DNA of 64,000 nt, taken from the NCBI GenBank assembly GCA_035487355.1, contig DATHMF010000105.1:16986-80985 (forward strand), written 5' to 3'. The stretch is from Terriglobales bacterium. GTDB taxonomy: Bacteria > Acidobacteriota > Terriglobia > Terriglobales > Acidobacteriaceae. Below are positions 17,780 through 26,009 of this stretch, in pieces; position 1 is the stretch's first letter, and each line of letters begins with the position of its first letter. Under the pieces are notes generated by a model. It was not told where the DNA came from. It was given only the letters and a program-made list of their open reading frames with translations, and searched no databases. The position numbers and the translations under genes are program-made.

Positions 17780-18055
17780 GTGATTCGCCGAACAACCATA
17801 GGCGTTTTGACCGCAGTGATCTCGTTCTTCGCGCTGCCGTCTCAGTTCGCCTATGCGAAAAGCGAAACCGACGTTTGCACCATTGCTTGCCTGGCGGAAG
17901 CCCGCACGCAGCAGCCAGTCAAGCTGCGAACTGAAGTCGCGCGTTTCCCCCGCTATGCGGAAGCAAACTTTTCTCCACTGCCCTCCCTGGCGGTCGAGTT
18001 CGCCGGCACAACCCGGCAGCAACGTGCCCCGCCTCTCATTCCAGCGACAAACTGA
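17780..18055 (+). CDS. Small protein with signal peptide, upstream of the SecA-like gene
   Basis: 91 aa from GTG 17780. Residues 1-26 form a good signal peptide (MIRRTT, then a hydrophobic core, ending SQFAYA). The mature part has a CxxxC (VCTIAC), several Pro and Arg, and no recognisable domain. No clear ribosome site is seen. The stop is 37 bases before the SecA-like start, on the same strand, so the two may be co-transcribed; this suggests, but does not show, that it is a substrate or accessory factor. A frame running through here into the SecA gene is a shadow, because the SecA gene has its own strong ribosome site. Confidence 0.5.
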   Translation: MIRRTTIGVLTAVISFFALPSQFAYAKSETDVCTIACLAEARTQQPVKLRTEVARFPRYAEANFSPLPSLAVEFAGTTRQQRAPPLIPATN

Positions 18056-18079
18056 AATTAACAAAATCACCGGAATAGT

Positions 18080-18086
18080 AAGGAGG
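18080..18086 (+). promoter_or_regulatory. Strong ribosome-binding site fixing the SecA-like start
   Basis: AAGGAGG ends six bases before ATG 18093. It argues against an upstream start at 17853 that would prepend about 80 unrelated residues read in the frame overlapping the small secreted protein. Confidence 0.8.
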
Positions 18087-18092
18087 ACGGCC

Positions 18093-20210
18093 ATGCGCCA
18101 GTTTCTGCGTTCACTTTTTGCAAAGCGAGCTTCCACGCAATTCAATATTCAACGGATCAACTCGATCCGCTCCAACCTGGCCCAACAAAGCGACGAGCAG
18201 TTGCGGGCGTACGCGCGCGGCGCGACCGGCAAGATGGAAATCATTGCGGCCGCCGCGGTCGTGGCTTCGCGCATTCTGGGACTGGAGATGTTCGATGTGC
18301 AACTGCAAGGCGCGCTGGCCCTGACCGAGGGCAAGATTGCGGAGATGCAGACAGGGGAGGGTAAGACCCTGGCGGCGGCGCCGGCCGTGGTCTGGTATGC
18401 CAAGCAGCGAGAGGGCGTTCACGTGATGACGGTGAACGATTACCTGGCCCGGCGCGATGCCAAGTGGATGGGAGGAATCTACGAATTCTTTGGCTTTTCC
18501 GTGGGCTACATCCAAAGAGACATGAGCACGGAAGAGCGCAAGCGGGCCTATCACTGTGACATCACTTATGCCACGGCCAATGAAGTTGGTTTCGATTATC
18601 TGCGCGACCAGATGGCGCTATATCCCGGGGAGCAGGTACACCGAGGCTTTACAGCGGCGGTCATTGATGAAGCTGATTCCATCTTGATCGATGAGGCGCG
18701 CATTCCCCTGGTGATCGCAGGCGGGGAAGCAAACGCCGAAAGCCTTCCTTACCGGGTGGACCGCCTGACCCGCCAGTTCCGGTCCCTTGTTCATTACACG
18801 ACGGATGAATACGCAAGGAATGTTGCCCTGACCAACGAGGGGATTCGGGCTGCGGAAGCGGAGTTCGGCTGCGACAATCTGTTCGCTGAAGAGAACCTCA
18901 ACCTGCTTTCAGCGATTCAGGATTCCATTCATGCGCACGCGCTGCTTCATCGCGACATGGACTACCTGGTGAAAGACGGCACGATTAAATCCGTCGACGA
19001 ATTTAAGGGACGCATCATTCAAGACCGCCGCTGGCCCGCCGGCCTACACAGCGCGATTGAAGCCAAAGAAGGTGTGGCCCTCAAGAAACAGGGCGGAATT
19101 CTAGGTTCGATTACTTTGCAAAACCTGGTGGCGCTGTATCCTCAGGTATGCGGAATGACGGGCACGGCCGCCACACAAGTGGAGGAGTTTCGCGCAATCT
19201 ATAATCTTGCGGTCGAGGTAATCCCTACCAATCGTCCCGTGATTCGCAGCGATCATCCGGATGTAATATTTCCGACCAAGCAAGCCAAAGAAGACGCTGT
19301 GATACAAGAGGCCGGGCGCGTACATCAGACCGGGCAGCCGGTGCTGGTGGGGACAAGCAGCGTAGAAGAATCGGAACGGCTCAGCCGCCGCCTGCAGCTC
19401 GAGGGGATCGAGCACCAGGTCCTGAATGCGCGCAACGAAGAACAGGAGGCTACGATTATCGCGCGCGCGGGCGAACTGGATGCAGTAACGATCTCCACAA
19501 ATATGGCAGGACGCGGTACTGACATCAAACTGGGGCGCGGTGTGGCGGAACTTGGCGGCCTTCACGTCATTGGCACCAACCGGCATGAAAGCCGCCGGAT
19601 CGACAACCAACTGCGTGGGCGGGCGGGGCGACAGGGTGATCCCGGCAGCTCTCGCTTTTTTATCTCTTTGCAAGACGACCTGCTGGTGCGCTTCGGCATT
19701 GATGATCCGCTGGCGCTGAATGATGTGGACCACATTCAGCGGCGGATGGAGGGCCAGAACCTGGAAATTCGACGGTTCCTGGAGAAGTATGAGTCTGTCA
19801 TTGAAGGGCAGCGGCTGGCAATTCAAAGCCGCCGCCAGGACCTTCTCACCGGCGCTCTCCCCTGTTTTTCGGAAACGGAGAGATTGGTAAGACTGACCAC
19901 CATCGACGATCTCTGGGCGGAGTATCTGGAAGCCCTTACAGAGTTGCGCTCAAGCATCCATTGGGTCTCATGGGGCGGACGCGACCCGCTTCATGAATAC
20001 CTGAAGACTGTCGATTCTTTGTATCAACAACTTGAACCGCAGATCGAGGAAGAGACGCCGAAACGCCTGGCGAAAACTCAAGCCGGCGGCTTTGATGCTT
20101 CGCAACGGGGAGCAACCTGGACTTATCTGACGACCGACCGGCCCTTTGGCAGCATCTCGGAACGAATTCTCCGAGGTTTGGTGCACAAGGCGAAACAATA
20201 TGTGCACTGA
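18093..20210 (+). CDS. Short SecA-like preprotein translocase ATPase (accessory SecA)
   Basis: 705 aa, shorter than housekeeping SecA (usually 800-950 aa). Nucleotide-binding motifs are intact: MQTGEGKT near residue 85, VIDEADSILIDEARIPL, SISTNMAGRGTDIKLG-type block (ISTNMAGRGTD), and RGRAGRQGDPGSSRF. The preprotein cross-linking region is present in reduced form, and the helical wing/scaffold is short. The usual C-terminal Cys/His zinc tail that binds SecB is missing; the protein ends GLVHKAKQYVH. This fits an accessory SecA that exports a narrow set of proteins through SecYEG or alone. No accessory SecY or Asp genes are near. The preceding small signal-peptide gene is the only obvious neighbour partner. 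Confidence 0.85.
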   Translation: MRQFLRSLFAKRASTQFNIQRINSIRSNLAQQSDEQLRAYARGATGKMEIIAAAAVVASRILGLEMFDVQLQGALALTEGKIAEMQTGEGKTLAAAPAVVWYAKQREGVHVMTVNDYLARRDAKWMGGIYEFFGFSVGYIQRDMSTEERKRAYHCDITYATANEVGFDYLRDQMALYPGEQVHRGFTAAVIDEADSILIDEARIPLVIAGGEANAESLPYRVDRLTRQFRSLVHYTTDEYARNVALTNEGIRAAEAEFGCDNLFAEENLNLLSAIQDSIHAHALLHRDMDYLVKDGTIKSVDEFKGRIIQDRRWPAGLHSAIEAKEGVALKKQGGILGSITLQNLVALYPQVCGMTGTAATQVEEFRAIYNLAVEVIPTNRPVIRSDHPDVIFPTKQAKEDAVIQEAGRVHQTGQPVLVGTSSVEESERLSRRLQLEGIEHQVLNARNEEQEATIIARAGELDAVTISTNMAGRGTDIKLGRGVAELGGLHVIGTNRHESRRIDNQLRGRAGRQGDPGSSRFFISLQDDLLVRFGIDDPLALNDVDHIQRRMEGQNLEIRRFLEKYESVIEGQRLAIQSRRQDLLTGALPCFSETERLVRLTTIDDLWAEYLEALTELRSSIHWVSWGGRDPLHEYLKTVDSLYQQLEPQIEEETPKRLAKTQAGGFDASQRGATWTYLTTDRPFGSISERILRGLVHKAKQYVH

Positions 20211-20265
20211 GCCAGCCGTGTAGTGACAAGGTCTAAACTGCAAAGGGAGACGGGACAGGGCCTGA

Positions 20266-20742
20266 TCATTGCCAGGCACCAAGCAGACGCCGCAATAATA
20301 CAAATTCTCCCAAGTGATAAGCGTTGTGATCCGCGAGGAGCAGCACCTCACGCAACACGGTTTGTCCGTCACCGTGTGGGATTTTGGCGAACAAATCTGT
20401 GGATTCGTTCGCTGCCAGATCGGCCATGGCTTTCAGGTCGGCGCGAAAGGCGTTGACGCTCTTCTCCCAGGCTTTGTCGTTCGGAGGAGTTGGCGTGCCC
20501 GGCCAATACCCTTTTGGGAATTCGGGAGATTTATGCTTGGGGTTGCGGGTAAACTCGAGGATATCCCACTGGGTGATGCACAGGTGTTCGAGCACCTCCC
20601 AGGGCGAGTGCTCAGCGCCCTTCGGCCTTTGGCCGCGAAGAGCCGCCGGGAAATCTTTGACCGCCGCGTCAAGATTCAGGTGCGCTCCACCATCATTGAG
20701 CAGATAGAGCAGATGTTCGCGTAGAGATTTGTCGTTGGGCAT
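20266..20742 (-). CDS. DinB-superfamily four-helix protein
   Basis: 158 aa with AAAGGAGC upstream of ATG 20742. Metal-site His residues appear in the pattern of the DinB/YfiT fold: WEVLEHLCITQWDI in the middle and LLADHNAYHLGEFVLLRR at the end. Proteins of this fold bind a divalent metal with three His and act as putative thiol-dependent transferases (bacillithiol or mycothiol type) or as damage-inducible proteins. No specific reaction can be assigned. It precedes on the same strand, downstream of, the two paralogous genes at 20813 and 21447, with a 70-base gap, and may belong to the same transcript. Confidence 0.8.
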   Translation of the reverse strand: MPNDKSLREHLLYLLNDGGAHLNLDAAVKDFPAALRGQRPKGAEHSPWEVLEHLCITQWDILEFTRNPKHKSPEFPKGYWPGTPTPPNDKAWEKSVNAFRADLKAMADLAANESTDLFAKIPHGDGQTVLREVLLLADHNAYHLGEFVLLRRLLGAWQ

Positions 20743-20812
20743 GGTTGTTGCTCCTTTAAGCGTAGTTTTCGTTTTAGATGATCTTTAGAGCGGATGTATT
20801 TTTTTATTTGCG

Positions 20813-21364
20813 CTACGAACGCAGGCGCCTAGCGCAGAACTCGCCTTCGAGCTTCCAGGTGGTGCCATCGGGTTGCAGCGCTTCTCCCGTCCAACGGAAC
20901 GAGTTGGGCGTGATCTCGCTGAAGATCCAGCGGATGGGCGTGCCGTTGGCGTGAGTGCCGATCTGCACGACGTCTTTGCCGCTCCAGCGGCCGATCAGCT
21001 CGTCGCGGTTCCCGGTTACACCGTTGATCCAAGTCACACGCCAGGCTTGAAGTGATGCGTCCCAGACGCGCAGCGTCGTGCCGTACATGTTGCAGGTCTT
21101 GTCTGGCGGCCCGGTGCGCTCGAAACGCGGCGGCATGATCCAGACATCCTGCACGGCGCGGCCTTCGAGCACCCATGCGAAATGGACCTCGCCTTTAAGG
21201 TGGCGCGCGGAAACGTCAACGCCGTAGTGGAGGATGTCGAGTTCCCAGCTACCGATCAGCCATCCGTAGGCATCGGCGGATTCGAGGATTTCGGGTGAGC
21301 GGCCGGGAGCCGCTAATACAGCATGAAAACCCTCTTCTTTTTTTAGGGCTTCAATTGTTGTCAT
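20813..21364 (-). CDS. Uncharacterised protein, paralogue of the next gene (cytoplasmic form)
   Basis: 183 aa. Start set at ATG 21364 because AGGAGG lies seven bases upstream; an open frame extends further to 21568 but that part is not conserved-looking. It matches the gene at 21447 throughout: GSWELDI, KGEVHFAWVLEGRAVQDVW, YGTTLRVWD, WRVTWI, DGTP/NGTPIRWIFSEI, SFRW. The pattern of a beta-barrel with alternating Trp resembles lipocalin-like or DUF1579-type domains, but I cannot name it. No signal peptide, unlike its paralogue. Likely part of a small unit with DinB. Confidence 0.7.
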   Translation of the reverse strand: MTTIEALKKEEGFHAVLAAPGRSPEILESADAYGWLIGSWELDILHYGVDVSARHLKGEVHFAWVLEGRAVQDVWIMPPRFERTGPPDKTCNMYGTTLRVWDASLQAWRVTWINGVTGNRDELIGRWSGKDVVQIGTHANGTPIRWIFSEITPNSFRWTGEALQPDGTTWKLEGEFCARRLRS

Positions 21365-21371
21365 GGTTCGA

Positions 21372-21377
21372 CCTCCT
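21372..21377 (-). promoter_or_regulatory. Ribosome-binding site fixing the start at 21364
   Basis: AGGAGG on the minus strand, seven bases before ATG 21364. Supports the 183-aa rather than a 251-aa product. Confidence 0.75.
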
Positions 21378-21446
21378 GGAGTCAAAAAGAATTCAGTTGA
21401 TTTCCGCAATATGGTGCGGGCACTTCCAAACGGCGCGCCATCGTGT

Positions 21447-22001
21447 TCAGACGCGATGGGCCCATAGCTCTTCATAGGTACGCCATTTTTTCCCGGTAAG
21501 TTTCTCTGCGTACCAGTGGAAGGAGCTCGGCTGGATGTCAGAAAAGATCCAGCGAATGGGCGAGCCATCGGATAGCTCTCCTTGCATGACGATCTCAGTT
21601 CCGATCTTTCGTCCTGTCAGTGTACGAACAACACCAAAAATCGGATCAATATACGTAACCCGCCATGAGTCACTCTTGGGATCGTAGAACCGCACCGTAC
21701 TGCCGTAGATCTTGGGATCTGAATCACTCCGCTCAGTTTCCAGAAACACGTCTTGAATCGCCCTTCCCTGAAGCACCCAATGAAAGTAAATTTCGCCTTT
21801 GTCGGTGCGACGGCTGCCGTCGTCGCGGTACTCGACGCCATCAAAGATCCATGACCCCACAAATTGGCCAAATAGCATCAGTTTGTCTTGATGTTCAGGC
21901 GCCGGTTTTTCCGCCAGCAATGCCGGGAAGCTGCTCTGCGCAGCAACGGAAGCAAAGACCAGCGCGACAAAAACAACAACTGTGAGTGAGCGCACGACCA
22001 T
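21447..22001 (-). CDS. Secreted paralogue of the 20813 protein
   Basis: 184 aa with a signal peptide of about 21 residues (MVVRSLTVVVFVALVFASVAA). The mature region aligns with the neighbour: VGSWIFDG, KGEIYFHWVLQGRAIQDVF, YGSTVRFYD, WRVTYIDP, DGSPIRWIFSDIQPSSFHW. Two neighbouring paralogues, one exported and one not, suggest a duplication with relocation of one product. Function unknown; a small beta-barrel binding a hydrophobic ligand is a guess. It is divergent from the AraC gene at 22056, with only 54 bases between the starts, so that regulator may control it. Confidence 0.72.
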   Translation of the reverse strand: MVVRSLTVVVFVALVFASVAAQSSFPALLAEKPAPEHQDKLMLFGQFVGSWIFDGVEYRDDGSRRTDKGEIYFHWVLQGRAIQDVFLETERSDSDPKIYGSTVRFYDPKSDSWRVTYIDPIFGVVRTLTGRKIGTEIVMQGELSDGSPIRWIFSDIQPSSFHWYAEKLTGKKWRTYEELWAHRV

Positions 22002-22055
22002 AATCCTCCGGACAAGAGATCGCTTTACGCAACCAAAAGATTACTTTCTTCCGGT

Positions 22056-23045
22056 ATGCTAGAAGTGTTATACGGCGGCACGGGAGACGGATTCTTGGCA
22101 AAAATTGCGGTCGAATTAGAGCAGGCTGTGGCACGGCGAGCCGTGAACGGAACCCGGGGCGATTTGACGCAGCGCGTGCTGGCCCAGGGCAACGGCTGGA
22201 GCGTGGTGGATGTAATGTGTACATCAGGTCCGCAAGATCGCTCTTTTGAAGAGCAGCACTCACGCGTTTCCATCGTCATTGTTTTGGCGGGCAGCTTTCA
22301 GTACCGAGGCCAATCCCGATTCGGGCCGGGACGCGAGTTGATGACCCCGGCTTCGCTTTTGCTGGGCAACGCCGGCGAATGTTTCGAGTGCAGCCATGAA
22401 CATGGCGCGGGAGACCGCTGTCTTTCGTTTTCTTACGCCCCAGATTATTTCGAGCGTCTCGTGGCCGATGCCGGAGGCCGCGGCGCTCACGCGAAATTCC
22501 GTGTGCTTCGCCTGCCGCCGTTGCGTGTATTGTCGCCGCTGGTGGCGCGGGCCTGCGCCGGCTTGGATGGGTGCGACGTACCGTGGGAGGAACTTAGTCT
22601 GCACCTGGCGGCGCAGACGGTACAGCTCGCGAAGGGTGACAATCATTTCTCCGATACGAACGACGCTCCACCGAGTACGGTGGCTCGGGTGACACGAAGT
22701 GTGCGGATGATTGAGCGACATCCGGATTCCGGGCTCGAGGTCGGAAGCCTGGCGCGAGAAGCAGGGTTGAGCCCGTATCACTTTCTGCGTACGTTTGAAC
22801 GCCTGACAGGCTTGACACCGCATCAATACGTTCGGCGTGCGCGCCTGCGGGAGGCGGCAACGCGGCTGGCGGCGGAGCCGGGAAAGATTCTCGATATCGC
22901 TTTCGATTGCGGCTTCGGCGATGTATCAAATTTTAATCGGGCCTTTCGTACGGAGTTTGGCGTGAGCCCGCGGGGATTCCGCCGGGAGCTCGGTTTTAAC
23001 CACAGAGACCCCGAAGCGCAGAGATTTCCAAATCTCCTTACGTAG
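22056..23045 (+). CDS. AraC-family transcriptional regulator
   Basis: 329 aa. The C-terminal about 100 residues hold two helix-turn-helix motifs: LEVGSLAREAGLSPYHFLRTF and ILDIAFDCGFGDVSNFNRAFR, ending FGVSPRGFRREL. The N-terminal half is a cupin-like sensing domain. The start is uncertain: no ribosome site precedes ATG 22056. The last about 15 residues (NHRDPEAQRF...) are encoded by a copy of a dispersed intergenic repeat that has become the 3' end of the gene. It is divergent from the paralogous pair at 20813/21447, its likely targets. Confidence 0.87.
   Translation: MLEVLYGGTGDGFLAKIAVELEQAVARRAVNGTRGDLTQRVLAQGNGWSVVDVMCTSGPQDRSFEEQHSRVSIVIVLAGSFQYRGQSRFGPGRELMTPASLLLGNAGECFECSHEHGAGDRCLSFSYAPDYFERLVADAGGRGAHAKFRVLRLPPLRVLSPLVARACAGLDGCDVPWEELSLHLAAQTVQLAKGDNHFSDTNDAPPSTVARVTRSVRMIERHPDSGLEVGSLAREAGLSPYHFLRTFERLTGLTPHQYVRRARLREAATRLAAEPGKILDIAFDCGFGDVSNFNRAFRTEFGVSPRGFRRELGFNHRDPEAQRFPNLLT
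22998..23026. repeat. ACCACAGAGAC-type dispersed repeat inside the end of the AraC gene
   Basis: Copy of the element also found at about 2108, 15421, 30627 and 51970. Here it is translated as NHRDPEAQR, after the conserved end of the DNA-binding domain. Confidence 0.6.
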
Positions 23046-23064
23046 AGTAAAAAATCCTCGTTGG

Positions 23065-23132
23065 TCCGATTTAAGCCCGCGGGTGGTTTCAATCTCCATC
23101 GGAGGTCCTTCGCCTACGGCTCAGGATGACAC
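23065..23132. repeat. Stem-loop dispersed element, copy 1
   Basis: Starts TCCGAT, has ATCGGA about 35 bases on (complementary arms), then GGTCCTTCG and ends CTCAGGATGACA. Two further copies are at 34275 and 36138. All lie between genes. Confidence 0.7.
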
Positions 23133-23188
23133 CTTATAAAAAGTGACATGTTTTAAGGATGACAACAAAGCCAACAGCTTCTAGATAG

Positions 23189-24013
23189 CTACGGTCGCTT
23201 GGGAAGTTGCCGGAGATATCCGGTGGGAGTGTGGCCGACAATTGATTTGAAGTCCTTTACAAAGTGTGCCTGGTCGAAATAGCCAAGGTCTTGCGACAGG
23301 GCGGCGAAATCCACATCTTTCCCCGAATTTAGCCGTTCGACGATTTCGTGAATGCGGTAGACCCTGATCACCCACTTGGGCGCTACACCGACATACTGAT
23401 CAAACATCCGCTGCAGCATTCTCTTGCCGAGATGGAAGTGGGCGACGACATGCTCTACGGTCATGACCTCGCGATTGATACATATTTCATCCACAATCTG
23501 GCCGGCGAGCACCGCGGTTTCGTCGCGCTCCGGCACTCGCCGGCGGAGAAAATTTTCTGCAGCATTGACTCTCATGTCGCCATCTTCGAAGCTGAGCACG
23601 GATTGCTCGAACTCCTGAGCACTCGAGCCGAAGACATCATTGAGAGGGATGGAGCGGTTGGTCAATCGGGAGAGCGGCGACTTCAGGAAAGGATAGAACC
23701 CTCCCGGCCTGAATTTCACGCCGAAGATTTCGCCCAGACCTTCAAGAACGTGCGACGACCTGCCTTTTACGACACCGTAAATCCGCGAGTTTCCTTTTCT
23801 CAGCCCGAGCTGAACCGAGGGATGAGAAACGGTCTGCGCATCGTAGGGAGCAACGCCGCGCAGGTCCCAACTGACCATCCAAAAATGCTCGATGAACACA
23901 CCCAGATCGGCTGACGGAAGGCGCCGGAAGTAGCGGAACCTCTTTTCGTCTGCGCCAAGGTTAAGTACGCCTCTTGGTTTGAGTCCGTAGGTTTGAGCGA
24001 TGCGTGATGCCAC
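23189..24013 (-). CDS. AraC-type regulator with N-terminal DUF6597-like domain
   Basis: 274 aa. The N-terminal half (FRYFRRLPSADLGVFIEHFW, QTVSHPSVQLGL, GVKFRPGGFYPFL) is the ligand-side domain common in regulators annotated DUF6597. The C-terminal half has the AraC DNA-binding region: VEHVVAHFHLGKRMLQRMFDQYVGVAPKW and FAALSQDLGYFDQAHFVKDFKSIVGHTP. It is convergent with the first AraC gene across a repeat-bearing spacer and divergent from the DUF3224 gene, which it might regulate. Ligand not deducible. Confidence 0.87.
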   Translation of the reverse strand: MASRIAQTYGLKPRGVLNLGADEKRFRYFRRLPSADLGVFIEHFWMVSWDLRGVAPYDAQTVSHPSVQLGLRKGNSRIYGVVKGRSSHVLEGLGEIFGVKFRPGGFYPFLKSPLSRLTNRSIPLNDVFGSSAQEFEQSVLSFEDGDMRVNAAENFLRRRVPERDETAVLAGQIVDEICINREVMTVEHVVAHFHLGKRMLQRMFDQYVGVAPKWVIRVYRIHEIVERLNSGKDVDFAALSQDLGYFDQAHFVKDFKSIVGHTPTGYLRQLPKRP

Positions 24014-24138
24014 GTTAGCTGATCCAGTTCCGGATATTGTCTCACGTCAGAATATTGAAGCAGATTTGGCCCGCGGGTCGCGTTTTTACAATACTTGGCG
24101 GCGATCCATCGTTATCTTGTCTCAAGAGAGTGATATTT

Positions 24139-24678
24139 ATGAAGCATCACGAAGCAAGTATGAAACACAGATTACCCGGCGGAGCTAGAGTCATCGCGAT
24201 TATCTGGTTTGGCCTTGGCTTTGTCTCATTGGCATATGCACAAACCAATTTACAAACTTTGAGTAAAAACCAGAAGGGGATGATCATGACAACCCATGCA
24301 AGTGGAACGTTCGAAGTAAAGTTGAACCCGCAGACGGCGTATGAAGCATCGCTCGGCAGGATGTCCATTGATAAACAGTTTCACGGCGACCTGGAAGCGA
24401 CCAGCAAGGGCGAGATGCTGAGCGCCATGGGGAGCGTCAAAGGCTCGGCCGGTTACGTGGCGATGGAGCAGGTCAGCGGAACGCTGCATGGCCGCAGCGG
24501 CACATTCGTGCTCCAGCACCGCGGCGTCATGACGCGCGGGGAGCCGCAACTGAGTGTCACCGTGGTACCGGATTCAGGCACCGGCCAGCTCGTGGGGCTT
24601 ACAGGCACGATGATGATCAAGATCACCGACGGAAACCATTCGTATGAGTTCGATTACACGCTCGCCGAAACACCCTGA
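24139..24678 (+). CDS. DUF3224 domain protein, probably exported
   Basis: 179 aa if started at ATG 24139 (AGAGAG upstream); a start at 24286 with AAGGGG upstream gives 130 aa, the usual DUF3224 length. The domain is clear: TFEVKLNPQ, GRMSIDKQFHGDLEATSKGEML, GSAGYVAMEQVSGTLHGRSGTFVLQHRG and GLTGTMMIKI-DGNHSYEFDYTL. The region before it looks like a signal peptide (basic, then IAIIWFGLGFVSLAYA), favouring the longer product in the periplasm. DUF3224 proteins have an allene-oxide-cyclase-like barrel; function unknown. Confidence 0.78.
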   Translation: MKHHEASMKHRLPGGARVIAIIWFGLGFVSLAYAQTNLQTLSKNQKGMIMTTHASGTFEVKLNPQTAYEASLGRMSIDKQFHGDLEATSKGEMLSAMGSVKGSAGYVAMEQVSGTLHGRSGTFVLQHRGVMTRGEPQLSVTVVPDSGTGQLVGLTGTMMIKITDGNHSYEFDYTLAETP

Positions 24679-24797
24679 AACCCCATCTGTGTGCCATAAC
24701 AGCGGGTGATCGAATATCAAATCATTTTGATATACTGCCAGCCATTCAAGGCCAAAATGAAACTGCCGGGCAGCTCGCTGCCGGTGAAGGAGCCAGG

Positions 24798-25913
24798 ATG
24801 GCGAAGCGACGAATTGTGTTGTGGTTTGTGAGTTTGATATTGCTGGCGGGTTTCGCAGTGCCGGCGTTGTGGGCGCAATATCCCAAAGCGCCGGAGACGT
24901 ACTCGATAACGGAGACCAATTCGATGATGGGCTTCGATATAACCATGCAAATCTATCGTGACGGCTCCAAGGCCGTGGTTGATCAGAGCTACGGCCCGCG
25001 GGAGGGAAGTCCCAAAGGGGTTCACACGCGCACCCTGTACGATTTGCACACCCAGCAGAACTATACCTGGAATTTGATGGATGCTTCCGCTCTCTGCGGA
25101 GGGGGCACTTTCTCGGGGGATTGGGGCGACCCGTTCGCTGCTTCCGCTGCGATGAATGCCGATATGGCTAAACGGCAACCAAAAGAAATAGGTACGGAGA
25201 CGCTCAACGGAATCGCGACCAAAATTCTGGAAGTCGCTGTTCCTGACAACCAGGCGAAACTTTGGGTGGATGAAAAATACGGTCTCATCATCAAGGGGCA
25301 GATGACCGGGATCAGCGGCCAGCCGCAGACGATTCTCGAAGTGAAGCAGCTCAGCTTCGCCAAGCCACCGGCTTCAGTGTTCGTTCTGCCCGCAGCCTGC
25401 GCTCAGGCTGCGGCCGCTCCGCGTGTGCCGACTGAGGCAGAGCGTATTGCGGCAGAAACCGGTGGCCATGCGGAAGACTTTTCGAATGCCATCATGCCTC
25501 CGCCGTCGCAGAGTTCGTGTACGGTCTTGTTCAGAATTCTTCGTGCCGACACCATGGAGCCCATGACCAGCGGATTTCAAGTCGCGCTGGATACACAGGT
25601 GGACCTCGATCACCCGGCCAGCTACTCTACCGGATTGGGCGCTGACGGACGCGCTACGTTTTCAGGAGGAGGCCTGCACGAGGTCACAGGGCAATTGCGC
25701 AATGGCGTTCTTCGCGTCGAGAACACCCCGCCGCACTTCAACGTGGATATTTATTTCGGTAAGGGTGGCGACAGCTCGGCGCTCATCTACCGGCAGTGCT
25801 TCGGGCCGCAGACCACACTGCTGTTCGTAGTTAAGAACCCTGAAAAACTCTCCGACGGAGGCGACTGGCTCTGGGTCAAGTCGGGTAAGTTCGCGGCCAA
25901 GGGCGTGAAGTAG
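24798..25913 (+). CDS. Secreted DUF4412-like protein
   Basis: 371 aa with AAGGAG seven bases before ATG 24798. A signal peptide ends near residue 27 (PALWAQ). The first about 200 residues have the pattern of DUF4412-type outer-membrane-associated proteins: periodic Tyr/Thr/Asp, TRTLYDLHTQQNYTW, IGTETLNGIATKILEV, LWVDEKYGLIIKGQM. A second domain from about 240 has Ig-like beta features (CTVLFRILRADTMEP, ALDTQVDL, LGADGRATFSGGG). Two or three Cys. No specific function known. It stands alone. Confidence 0.7.
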   Translation: MAKRRIVLWFVSLILLAGFAVPALWAQYPKAPETYSITETNSMMGFDITMQIYRDGSKAVVDQSYGPREGSPKGVHTRTLYDLHTQQNYTWNLMDASALCGGGTFSGDWGDPFAASAAMNADMAKRQPKEIGTETLNGIATKILEVAVPDNQAKLWVDEKYGLIIKGQMTGISGQPQTILEVKQLSFAKPPASVFVLPAACAQAAAAPRVPTEAERIAAETGGHAEDFSNAIMPPPSQSSCTVLFRILRADTMEPMTSGFQVALDTQVDLDHPASYSTGLGADGRATFSGGGLHEVTGQLRNGVLRVENTPPHFNVDIYFGKGGDSSALIYRQCFGPQTTLLFVVKNPEKLSDGGDWLWVKSGKFAAKGVK

Positions 25914-26009
25914 CGCCGAAATGTGTAAGCCAAAAGGTCACGCTCCCGAACCCGCGAAACAGCTAAAAACCTTTGCTCAAGGGGAATAAATGGGGTAGTG
26001 TTAACCCTC

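Noticed and set aside
17853..18092. N-terminal extension of the SecA-like protein
   Set aside because: The stretch is read in a different frame from the small signal-peptide gene and lacks a ribosome site, whereas AAGGAGG precedes ATG 18093.
17711..18145. 144-codon minus-strand frame under the small secreted gene
   Set aside because: No start signal; it overlaps two plus-strand genes and looks like a shadow.
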